A DNA stretch of 64,000 nucleotides from JBCCQH01 sp039024435 (GTDB lineage Bacteria > Bacteroidota > Bacteroidia > J057 > JADKCL01): assembly GCA_039024435.1 (NCBI GenBank), contig JBCCQH010000016.1, positions 19,775-83,774 of the forward strand, read 5' to 3'. This document shows positions 33,566 to 41,905 of the stretch, in pieces; the first letter of the stretch is position 1, and each line of letters opens with the position of its first letter. Under the pieces are notes generated by a model that worked only from the letters and a program-made list of their open reading frames with translations, was not told the DNA's origin and made no database searches. Both the position numbers and the translations under genes were made by a program.

Positions 33566-36500
33566 CTACCGCTTCGCCACGCGAATCGTGCGCGCGCCGT
33601 GGTAGGACTTGAATTCCGGGTCGTACATCGCCTCGCAGCCGAGGGGCGCGAGGCGGAAGGTGCCCGCATTCACCGCCCGCAGCATGTAGTAAAACTTGCG
33701 GGTGGTTTTGGCGGGCATGCTCGTGAACAGCAGCAAGCGGTCGTCCCGCACGTCCAGGTACTCGGGTGAGAGGTCCGGTTTCATCCAGTTGAGCGCGGTT
33801 GAGGTTCCCAGGCGCGGGTTGTCGATCTCGAAGCCGGCTGGGAGCAAGTCGGAGACCGCGAGGTTTTCCACCCGGCGCAGGCCGGTAGTGAGGGAAATTT
33901 CGCAGACGATCAAATCGCCCTGCCGCACTTCATTGCCAGCAATCACCTGCCCGTTGCGGTTGTACCACTTGCGCCGGGCCTTGATGTTGTCGTCGATCTC
34001 GCGCACCGCCGCGTCGCCCGCTTGCTTGACGCCCTCGGATTCCCAGAATGCGTAGACCGTGCCCTGGCCGCTGGCCTTGAGCGTGACCGCTTTGCCGTTC
34101 AGCTTTTTGCTTTCGACCGACCACATCTCGTCGTCGTAGGTGCCGATGGACTTGCCGTCCACCAAAACGTCGACCTTGACCTGAGAATTGGCGTTTTTGC
34201 TGGCGGCCTTGCCGAGGGCGAGGAAGGCCCAGGCCCGGTCTTGGGTGGAGTAGATCCGGCTGCCGAAGCTGCTGATGTGGCGGATCAATCCGGGAATCTG
34301 CTTGTTGTTGGGGTCCACTTCCAGGAGCACGTTGAGCATCATGCCCGCCGCGCGCACTTCCGAATCAAAGCTCCCCCCGGACTCGCGGACCGGCCGCTCC
34401 ACCAGGAAGGCCTCAGGCAGGATGTCCCGGAAACCGATCCAGTCATTGATCAGGCCGAAGGCGCCCGCCAGCAGGTAGCGCGTATCCCCGGTGAGCAAGT
34501 GCTTGCGGGCCCGGTAGTAATTCATCAGGGAGCGGTCCGGTTTTTCCGCCAATGCCAGCACGTAAAGCGCGTAAATGGTCTCTTTGCGCGCCTTGACTTC
34601 CTGGGTGACCTGCCCGTCGCGGTAGAAGCGGTAGTTGTAGGATGATTTGCGCGATGCTTCGTTCCGCAGGTAGTTGAGGAGGCCGTTCATGAAACCGTCT
34701 CCGACCTGGAAGCCGGCTTTTTTGGCTTCGGTCAGGAAATGCGCGGCGTACACCGAACCGTAGTAGCTGGCGTAGCCACCGCCTTGCCAATAAGACAACG
34801 ATCCGTCGCTCAACTGCATCGAGCGCAATTTCTGGATGCCTTCGTTGACGAAGTAAACCGGATTTCCGTTCACGTACGTATTCGGGGCAATTGCACTTAC
34901 CAGATCCGCAAAGTACAACTGCGGGAAGAGTTTCGAGGTAGTTTGCTCCACACAACCGTGGGGGTAGCGGACCAGGTAGCTCAGATGGCCGGCAAACTGA
35001 ATTGCGGGGAACTTGCTGATCGACAGCCGGGTATTTTGGGTGGAGGCGATGAAATCACCGGGAATGCGGATGACCTTGGAGCCACCGGCTTTCAACATTT
35101 CGAAGCCATCGTCGACCACGAGGGGCGAAGTGGGCCGCACCGCGATTTCCACGTCATTGCGCACCCTGTCTAGGCCTTCGGTTGCAATGCGGATCTTGCC
35201 GACACCCACGGCATTGCCCACTTCCAGGCCAAAAGTGACGTTTTCATTGCCTTTGCCGTCGAGGCGGACCAATTTTGACTTCGGACCCGCGACCTTGAGC
35301 GGCCCTTCCGTCGTGACCGACACCGTAATCTTTCCCGCCTGGCTGGTCGTATTCATCAGCGAGACCGGCAGGACCACTGAATCCCGGGGGGACAGGAAAC
35401 GCGGAATTGCGGGCAGGACCACCACATCGTCGGTGATGATCATGTCCTTTTCGGCCGCGCCAAAGCGGCGACCCGACCAGGCGACCGCCATGAGCCGCGC
35501 GGACCCGTTGAACTGGGGAATCGGGACCGAAACGCGGACCTCGCCGCTGGAATTGGTCTGCCGGGTTCCACTCCAGTACGACAGCAGCTTGAAGCGCTGG
35601 GCGGTCACGGGATTCACCCGGTTCTGGCTACCAGTTTCATCGCCCCCCGCCACCGAGCTGCCGGTGGAGATTACCTCGTCGAGCAACTGTTTGTAGAGGT
35701 CGTAGCTACTCACACTCAGCTTGCGGTTGGCGTACATGTAGGGATAGGGATCGGGCGATTGGTAGTTCTTGATTTGGAGAATGCCCTCGTCCACCAACGC
35801 CAGGGTCACGTGGACATTTTCTTCTTTCCCGGCCCGGATCACGATTTCCTGGTTGGTGCGGGGCTTGACCCGCTCGCGGGCGGTGATCTCTACTTCGAGG
35901 CGGTTGGCCGGCTGTTCGACCCGGATCGGTTGGTAGCCGTGTCCGACCAGGAAGGGTGTGGTCTTTTCCAGGGTGTGGGCCTTGAACAGGGTCGCACTCA
36001 CAAAGAGGTTGGGCAGGTGGTCTTCGGTAACGGTAAATTCAAATTCCGCCGAGTTGTTCTTCACGTCTAGGTAGCGGTGTTCCAGGACGCGGTCCTGCTC
36101 CAAGGTGACGAGCATTTTTCCGGAAAAAGGTGCTTTGAAGAGGACTTTGGCGCGGTCCCCCGGTGCGTAGGTCAGCTTGTCGGTCTCGATCTCGATGCGG
36201 CCTTCCCGGTCCACTTCGAAAGAACTCGCCGTGGTCGAACTCGAACCGTAGGCGTAAAAGGTCGCGCTGGTGTAGCGCTCATCGCCCTGCCGCCGCACCC
36301 GCACCTCGTAGCGGCCGGAGCGCCGGGGAATGAAGCTGAAGGGGGAGGGGGCTCCATTCAGGGTCATTTTCTTCTTTTCCTCGGAAATGAGCTGTCGTTC
36401 GCTGCGGTAAAAATAGCGTCCGCTGCTGTTTTTGGTCAGGACCGAGCGCCATTCGTGCCGGAAGACTTCTACCTCGACCGGGAAACTGCGCAGGGGCTTG

Positions 36501-39028
36501 TCCCGGCTGTCGACGGCGACAAATTTAAAGGGAACCGGGGTGCCGGTACTTACGTAGTAGGCGCCGGAGCGGATTCCCACGAAGTACGCGTTGGGGTTGA
36601 TTTGGAAGCGCACCGGCTGGGTCACCGTTCGCCCGGTAGCGTCGTACACGGTAGCGTAGGCGGTCGCGGCGATGACGCCGGTGGAGTTGATGTCGTTCGG
36701 CGCGGACCAGGTCAGGGTGGTTTTTCCTTCTGCGTCCAGTTTGCCGTCCCGGTATTCATTTTTCAAATAGCTGTTGCTTACGCCCTGGGGATTGAAGTTG
36801 AAATTGGCGTAGGCTTGGCTGCTGAAGGGCCGGTGCCGGAGGTTGAAATCTACCTCGTAGGCGTGGTCCGAGCAGGGAGCACCGAACAGATACTCGGAGA
36901 AGATGTCGATCTCGATTTCGTCTTCCGGCCCGAGGACTTCGCGGTTGGCGTTGGCGGCGACGCGAATCTTGTCCGGGACAAATTCTTCCACGCTGAATCC
37001 CATCGATTGCAGCAATTCGTCGCTGCCGCTGTACACTTCCATGGTGTAGTCGCCGGTTTCGGCGTAGGTCGGCAACTTCACCTCGATCTCGGCGCTGCCT
37101 TCGCGCCCCAGATTTTGCTTGCCTTCGAAGAAGGTTTTGCCCCGGGGGCTGATCACCTTGAACCCGATGGGAATGTCGGCCACGATGCCCATCTGCTTCG
37201 TGCGCACGATGGCGTTGAAGTGCGCGGCTTCGCCGGGCCGGAACAGGTCGCGCTCGGCGTAGAGGTAGGTGTCGTATTCCTGGGAATACTCCGGCTTGCC
37301 CCCCACATCGAAGCGGGAAAGTCCCACTTCGGTGGTTTTAAAGTCCACAAAGTTGAAGTCATCGCCCTTGCGCACCGTGATCAGCCGCGGCGTAAAATCT
37401 TCAATTTTGCCTTCGATGTCGCGGAATTCGACGATGCCCTCGGAATTGGTTTTGCCGCGGAGGAGGGTCTGGTTGTTAGTGGAAATGAGGCTTACTTCGG
37501 CTTCGGCCACGGGATCGGTCGAGGAGATTTCGTTGACAAATACGGTGAGCTCACGGAGGCTGCGCTTGGCGATGATGCCCAAATTGGAGATGGCGAAGGC
37601 CTTGGTGTCGCGCCGCCAGTAGTCGCGGTAGTCCCGCACCTCGACCACGTAGATTCCTTTGAACCGCCGGTCCAGGTGCTGGCTCAGGTTCACGGTGAAG
37701 TTCTCGATCTTGTTGCGGGTATCCGAGAAGACCACGGAGTCGGTGTAGATGACCTTGCCGTAATTGCCGACCTTGCCGCTGTTGCTGTAGTAATAATCGT
37801 CGTAGTAGTAATCCTCTTCGTAGTAATCGCCCGCATACCCGGCCGAAGCGTCGGCGCCGCAGCAGGCATCGTTGTAGTAGGATCCATTTTTGCCGTAGAG
37901 GTAAAACAGCAGGTTGTTTTCAAATACCTGGGAGATTTTTACGTCCGCCCGGCGGACATTGACCGCCTCGATCATCACGTTTTCCATGCCGCCGCGCATG
38001 AGGTACTCGCCCTTTTTGTCGGCAAACTTTAGCTTGGGGGCGAGGTCAGCCATCGGCATGGTTTGGGTGTAATCTTGCTCCATTTTACCGCCAAACATGC
38101 CTGGCAGGCCTTTCTTTACGGTCAGCTTCATCTGCGCCCCCACGGGGAACGCCGCCTCGATCCGGAAGCTGTTGTTCGACACGCTCGTCAAAAATTTCAT
38201 CCGCGGCTCCAGGCCGATGTATTTGTCCAATACTTTTTCGTCCACCATCTGGGTGGTAAACACCTCGATCCAGCCCTTGGTACCATCGTGTCCGGAAGCC
38301 GCTGAAGTAATCGCCAGTCGGGTCAGCGCGTCGAGGGTCACGTCAAATTTGCGCTCGTCGGTCATTTCCCGGGGGCTTTCTACCGATTTCAGGCCCTTTT
38401 TGACAACGATGCGGAATTCCTGATCCTTTTCGGTTTGTTGCTGCTCCCCGAAGTCCACCGCGATGACCGAGGAAGGCTCCTTGGATACGATGGTATAGTT
38501 TTTGACCGCCTTACCTTGCTTTTCGACGTAGAGGTAGTCTTTCAGCTCCTTAGGATCGACCTCGTAGTTGAAGTGCAGGTTGGCGGTGACACTCACTTTA
38601 AAATTGGAGCGGGGGATTTGCGTCCAGAAGAAATCCGCCTTGACGGCATCAAAATAGGGCGAGTGAAATTGGTACGAATCGAAGTTTCCTTGCTTTTCCT
38701 GGCCGAAAAAGACCTTGTCGGTGACCCGGGCACTGTAATCCATGCCCGGCTTGAGCGCCTTGTCCGGGGAAAAAATCAGGGTTGTCGGGGTCAGCCACTT
38801 AGATTTGCCCGACACTGGCGGTTCAAATTCAATGAATTTCTCGTCGAGCCACTCGCCGATCTTTTCGTTGGGCGCGAGCGGCTCATTGAAGTCAACTTGG
38901 AAGGTGGTGTATTCGTCCACTTCTCCCTCGGGGGTGAAGGATAAAATCTGCACGCCGCTCTTTGAGCAAGTGCTGAAGACCAGGAGAATACAAGACAAAT
39001 ACAGAAGGTTACGCAGTTCTTTTTTCAT
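33566..39028 (-). CDS. Alpha-2-macroglobulin family lipoprotein with thioester motif
   Basis: The 1820-aa protein begins with a lipoprotein-like signal (MKKELRNLLYLSCILLVFST, then Cys). It carries the bacterial alpha-2-macroglobulin order: N-terminal macroglobulin-like domains, an MG2-type segment (YLYAERDLFRPGEAAHFNAI), bait-region and A2M domains, and a thioester domain with YPHGCVEQTTSKLF near residue 1357 (CxEQ). The C-terminal part reads AVSDLLPAGFEIDNPRLG. Such proteins sit in the periplasm or on the surface and trap attacking proteases covalently. An unusual Tyr/Asp/Glu-rich insert lies near residues 395-415. The length is at the upper end for bacterial members. The ATG at 39028 is chosen for the signal peptide. 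Confidence 0.92.
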   Translation of the reverse strand: MKKELRNLLYLSCILLVFSTCSKSGVQILSFTPEGEVDEYTTFQVDFNEPLAPNEKIGEWLDEKFIEFEPPVSGKSKWLTPTTLIFSPDKALKPGMDYSARVTDKVFFGQEKQGNFDSYQFHSPYFDAVKADFFWTQIPRSNFKVSVTANLHFNYEVDPKELKDYLYVEKQGKAVKNYTIVSKEPSSVIAVDFGEQQQTEKDQEFRIVVKKGLKSVESPREMTDERKFDVTLDALTRLAITSAASGHDGTKGWIEVFTTQMVDEKVLDKYIGLEPRMKFLTSVSNNSFRIEAAFPVGAQMKLTVKKGLPGMFGGKMEQDYTQTMPMADLAPKLKFADKKGEYLMRGGMENVMIEAVNVRRADVKISQVFENNLLFYLYGKNGSYYNDACCGADASAGYAGDYYEEDYYYDDYYYSNSGKVGNYGKVIYTDSVVFSDTRNKIENFTVNLSQHLDRRFKGIYVVEVRDYRDYWRRDTKAFAISNLGIIAKRSLRELTVFVNEISSTDPVAEAEVSLISTNNQTLLRGKTNSEGIVEFRDIEGKIEDFTPRLITVRKGDDFNFVDFKTTEVGLSRFDVGGKPEYSQEYDTYLYAERDLFRPGEAAHFNAIVRTKQMGIVADIPIGFKVISPRGKTFFEGKQNLGREGSAEIEVKLPTYAETGDYTMEVYSGSDELLQSMGFSVEEFVPDKIRVAANANREVLGPEDEIEIDIFSEYLFGAPCSDHAYEVDFNLRHRPFSSQAYANFNFNPQGVSNSYLKNEYRDGKLDAEGKTTLTWSAPNDINSTGVIAATAYATVYDATGRTVTQPVRFQINPNAYFVGIRSGAYYVSTGTPVPFKFVAVDSRDKPLRSFPVEVEVFRHEWRSVLTKNSSGRYFYRSERQLISEEKKKMTLNGAPSPFSFIPRRSGRYEVRVRRQGDERYTSATFYAYGSSSTTASSFEVDREGRIEIETDKLTYAPGDRAKVLFKAPFSGKMLVTLEQDRVLEHRYLDVKNNSAEFEFTVTEDHLPNLFVSATLFKAHTLEKTTPFLVGHGYQPIRVEQPANRLEVEITARERVKPRTNQEIVIRAGKEENVHVTLALVDEGILQIKNYQSPDPYPYMYANRKLSVSSYDLYKQLLDEVISTGSSVAGGDETGSQNRVNPVTAQRFKLLSYWSGTRQTNSSGEVRVSVPIPQFNGSARLMAVAWSGRRFGAAEKDMIITDDVVVLPAIPRFLSPRDSVVLPVSLMNTTSQAGKITVSVTTEGPLKVAGPKSKLVRLDGKGNENVTFGLEVGNAVGVGKIRIATEGLDRVRNDVEIAVRPTSPLVVDDGFEMLKAGGSKVIRIPGDFIASTQNTRLSISKFPAIQFAGHLSYLVRYPHGCVEQTTSKLFPQLYFADLVSAIAPNTYVNGNPVYFVNEGIQKLRSMQLSDGSLSYWQGGGYASYYGSVYAAHFLTEAKKAGFQVGDGFMNGLLNYLRNEASRKSSYNYRFYRDGQVTQEVKARKETIYALYVLALAEKPDRSLMNYYRARKHLLTGDTRYLLAGAFGLINDWIGFRDILPEAFLVERPVRESGGSFDSEVRAAGMMLNVLLEVDPNNKQIPGLIRHISSFGSRIYSTQDRAWAFLALGKAASKNANSQVKVDVLVDGKSIGTYDDEMWSVESKKLNGKAVTLKASGQGTVYAFWESEGVKQAGDAAVREIDDNIKARRKWYNRNGQVIAGNEVRQGDLIVCEISLTTGLRRVENLAVSDLLPAGFEIDNPRLGTSTALNWMKPDLSPEYLDVRDDRLLLFTSMPAKTTRKFYYMLRAVNAGTFRLAPLGCEAMYDPEFKSYHGARTIRVAKR

Positions 39029-39382
39029 GGGACAGAAAGTGATTGGATAGTCCATTAAGATACAAAATTTCCGCAAGGCCACAGGGTGATGCAGCGCAAA
39101 ACACGGACGCACGTATGCGCTCCCCGGGATATGATTTGGCGATGGGAAAGGTTACGGGAGAGACACAAAGTTAGGGGATTTTTGGGAGATTGTCTACCTT
39201 CGACCATTTACAAGCGGTAGGTGAAACTGAACCGGATACAACCGCCGCCGGAAATTTAAACCTCGGCTTGGAATGGGAGCGGACCCCAAAACAAAACCGG
39301 GCACGGAGCTTGCTTGAACTGCTCCGTGCCCGGTTTGCGAAAAGAAAGACTGGGCAAATGCGCCTGGGTTACCTCAATGGCA
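39029..39382. other. Intergenic region between the A2M gene and the next minus-strand gene
   Basis: This stretch holds the A2M promoter area (no exact TAnnTTTG box; TATCTTAA occurs on the minus strand near 39060) and the terminator of the gene at 39383. No gene was seen. Confidence 0.55.
39285..39336 (-). terminator. Rho-independent terminator of the 39383-41773 gene
   Basis: A perfect 16-bp stem (AAACCGGGCACGGAGC at 39294-39309 with its complement at 39321-39336) has an 11-base loop. On the minus strand it is followed by TTTTGTTTTGGGG. Confidence 0.88.
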
Positions 39383-41773
39383 TCAATATTTTGAAGCGAT
39401 TTCCATCTCCAAGCTGAAATCGCGGGTGATGACGTAGCCTTCAAAGGGCTCTTCGATCACCCGGAAGGGGACCGAAACGCTGCGCATGGCTCCTCCGTAA
39501 TCCAGGATCTCGGCCGGATCCAGATAGAGCCGGAACCCAAAGGGGCGCTTGGTGAAACGGAAATCCTGGTGATCCGTCGCGAGTACATTGCCCGTCAAAC
39601 TTGTCCCGATCAGCAACAGGCCGCTCTCGTCCTTGAGGCGCAAATGCTGCGGGATGGCGCCCGGAATGTTTTCGATCCGCAGGCTGTAGTACACCGAGCG
39701 GAACCGCGGCTCTTTGCTCATGCCAAACAGCCCAAAAAACCAGATGAAGAACCGGCGCAGACCCCGGCGGTGGGGAGCGGTCACCGTCGCATTCAATTCC
39801 TGAAATTTCCAGACCTGCGGCGCGACCGCGATGCCTTCACTGCCATTTCCTGCCGCGGGTGGTCCGGCCTGCACCGCCCCCATACCGCCGTCTCGCTCCG
39901 TGAAGGAAAGCTGAATCAAATCGGTATCGTGGCGGGAAAGGTCCACGTAGACCGTCTCGGTAGCCATTTTCTCCCCTTCGGTGGAGGCGCGGTAGCGGTC
40001 CCGCTGGTAGCGGGATTCTCGCAGGTAGCGGAAAGATTTGATCGGTTGTCGCACCCAGAGCCAGCCGAGCACAAAGAACAGCACCACTACGGCACCAATC
40101 AGAATCCACAGCCACAGCAGCCAATTCGAGTGGTAATCGACTTTGGCGATGGTGGACCCGACAAACATCTGCTTCTGGTCCAGTAGATTCACCGGAGTGT
40201 TGCCGGCCATGTATTCGGGCATGAAGCCCGCCAGCAGCAGAAAGGAGTCTTGCTTGCGCACCGCTGTCATCATATCCGCGGGCAAAATGACATTCAGCAG
40301 CGAACTGTCCGCATCGTAACTCACATTCGTCATCGGAATGTCGAGGGAATCGCCGCCGGTCACCGCTTTGACCCAGTGGATGTCGATGTTCAGGTTGGGA
40401 TCTTCCTGCAGACTGTCCAACTGGATGAACATCGAGGTTTTGTAGCGGTTGTCTTCTTCATCTTCCCGGAAAGAGGTTTCGTCGACGATAAAGAGGTTGT
40501 TTTTGTGCCGCCGATCGTAGATGCCCTGGAGCATGGCCTGGGCTTCGTCGAGGGTGTAGACCTTGCCGGGTTCGGCGGCGGGTCGGGGTGGGGCTCCGGG
40601 AGTGGATGTCACGGGGCGGGTCGCCGGACGCGTGGCGGCATTGGTGGGGGCGGACGGTCCTCCGGGGGCAGTCCGCCCGGGAGTGGTGATGCCTGAATTT
40701 GTGCTGGGGTCACGGTAGGTCGAGGGAGCGGGCCAGGTGGCCGACTTGGCGGCCTTCTCGGCTTCTTCCAGGGTGGCCCAGGGGCGGCTGGCCTGGGGCG
40801 GGAGGCCGCTTGCGGAATCATTTGATCCCCCCGGAGTGCGCGAAGCGAAGGCATCGGCAATGTCTTTGATGTTGTTGGTTCCTCCCGGATCGTCGTTACC
40901 GGTAGTGCCCGAACCGGAGTTGTTGGCGTTTGATTCACCCACCTGATTGCCCGAGCCAGTGGCCTTGTTGCGCAACATGGCAAACAGATTTTTGCCGCCG
41001 GGGTAAGTGCCCAGCATTTCTACCTTCAGACTCTTGCCGGAAGCCGTCTCGACGAAGGCCATCGAAGCTTGGTGGCCGGAGCCACTGCTTTGGCCCGTGC
41101 GGTCGTAGCGCACGAAATAGGATCGGCCGCCCGAACCCAGCGGGATCAAGCTGCCCGGCTCCACCGGAGCTGCCCCCGGAATATTTGGCACCAAGGCAAA
41201 GGCGTTGCGGTCGTCATTCATTTTGCTGTAGACCGCTTTGCCGGAGCCCCCACCGTTCCAGGTGAGTTCGATCATTTTGCTGCCCGAACCCACAAATTCG
41301 TAGGGTGGCAGCGAGGCCGAGTAGGTCCGCGCCCGTTCGTTCCAGAACATGGGCCGTCCCGCCGCAGAGAGGATCAGTTTTACCCGCACGCCCCGCTCGG
41401 CGGCGCTTTGGTCGCCGGAAGGGTACACCACCAGGTCGAGGTTCACCGGGAGGCGGATGCTCTTGGAGTAGTCCGCCGAGACGTTCAGTTCAAGGATCTC
41501 GTTTGGGGCGAGCTTCGCGGGCAGGCTTTCTTTGAGGTTGAAATTGCGATTTTTGAGTTGATCGGCGGAGGCCAATGCGACGGTCATCTCCCCCAGTCGC
41601 GAGAAGCGGTGCTTGAGTTTGAAGGTTGCGGAGTTGTTTTCGTAGGAAAACCGGTAGGCCTTAGCGACTTCATTTTTCAGGTCCGCGTCGGTCAATACTA
41701 CCAGCTTTTGCGCCGGCAATCCTCCCGCCAATAAGATGAAAACAAGCAACGCTCCGAATTTGCGCGTGGACAT
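39383..41773 (-). CDS. Large envelope protein with signal peptide and central membrane segment
   Basis: The 796-aa product has a signal peptide (STRKFGALLVFILLAGGLPA, ends AQ), a beta-rich region to about residue 290 and a long Gly/Pro/Thr/Ala/Asn-rich linker (~290-430). It continues with TLDEAQAMLQGIYDRRHKN, one strong transmembrane helix near residue 550 (SNWLLWLWILIGAVVVLFFV) and a C-terminal region. It is probably an inner-membrane protein with a large periplasmic part. The family is not recognised. The ATG at 41773 is chosen for the signal sequence. It follows the OmpA/PD40 gene on the same strand after 132 bases, and the two may cooperate in the envelope. Confidence 0.78.
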   Translation of the reverse strand: MSTRKFGALLVFILLAGGLPAQKLVVLTDADLKNEVAKAYRFSYENNSATFKLKHRFSRLGEMTVALASADQLKNRNFNLKESLPAKLAPNEILELNVSADYSKSIRLPVNLDLVVYPSGDQSAAERGVRVKLILSAAGRPMFWNERARTYSASLPPYEFVGSGSKMIELTWNGGGSGKAVYSKMNDDRNAFALVPNIPGAAPVEPGSLIPLGSGGRSYFVRYDRTGQSSGSGHQASMAFVETASGKSLKVEMLGTYPGGKNLFAMLRNKATGSGNQVGESNANNSGSGTTGNDDPGGTNNIKDIADAFASRTPGGSNDSASGLPPQASRPWATLEEAEKAAKSATWPAPSTYRDPSTNSGITTPGRTAPGGPSAPTNAATRPATRPVTSTPGAPPRPAAEPGKVYTLDEAQAMLQGIYDRRHKNNLFIVDETSFREDEEDNRYKTSMFIQLDSLQEDPNLNIDIHWVKAVTGGDSLDIPMTNVSYDADSSLLNVILPADMMTAVRKQDSFLLLAGFMPEYMAGNTPVNLLDQKQMFVGSTIAKVDYHSNWLLWLWILIGAVVVLFFVLGWLWVRQPIKSFRYLRESRYQRDRYRASTEGEKMATETVYVDLSRHDTDLIQLSFTERDGGMGAVQAGPPAAGNGSEGIAVAPQVWKFQELNATVTAPHRRGLRRFFIWFFGLFGMSKEPRFRSVYYSLRIENIPGAIPQHLRLKDESGLLLIGTSLTGNVLATDHQDFRFTKRPFGFRLYLDPAEILDYGGAMRSVSVPFRVIEEPFEGYVITRDFSLEMEIASKY

Positions 41774-41905
41774 AGCTGATCGATTTAAACACATAAAGTT
41801 CCTCAAGAGCATAATGATTCTTTCGGGCAAATAAAAGGCGCAAAGGAACAGGGTTCGGACGGTCCCCATTCCTTTGAGCAAATTATGCAAACGGTTGGCT
41901 CAGAC

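Noticed and set aside
36077..38032. 651-codon plus-strand open frame
   Set aside because: It lies entirely antisense to the alpha-2-macroglobulin gene, whose translation has clear family motifs. The frame has only Val/Gly/Asp/His-rich shadow sequence from GC-rich codons.
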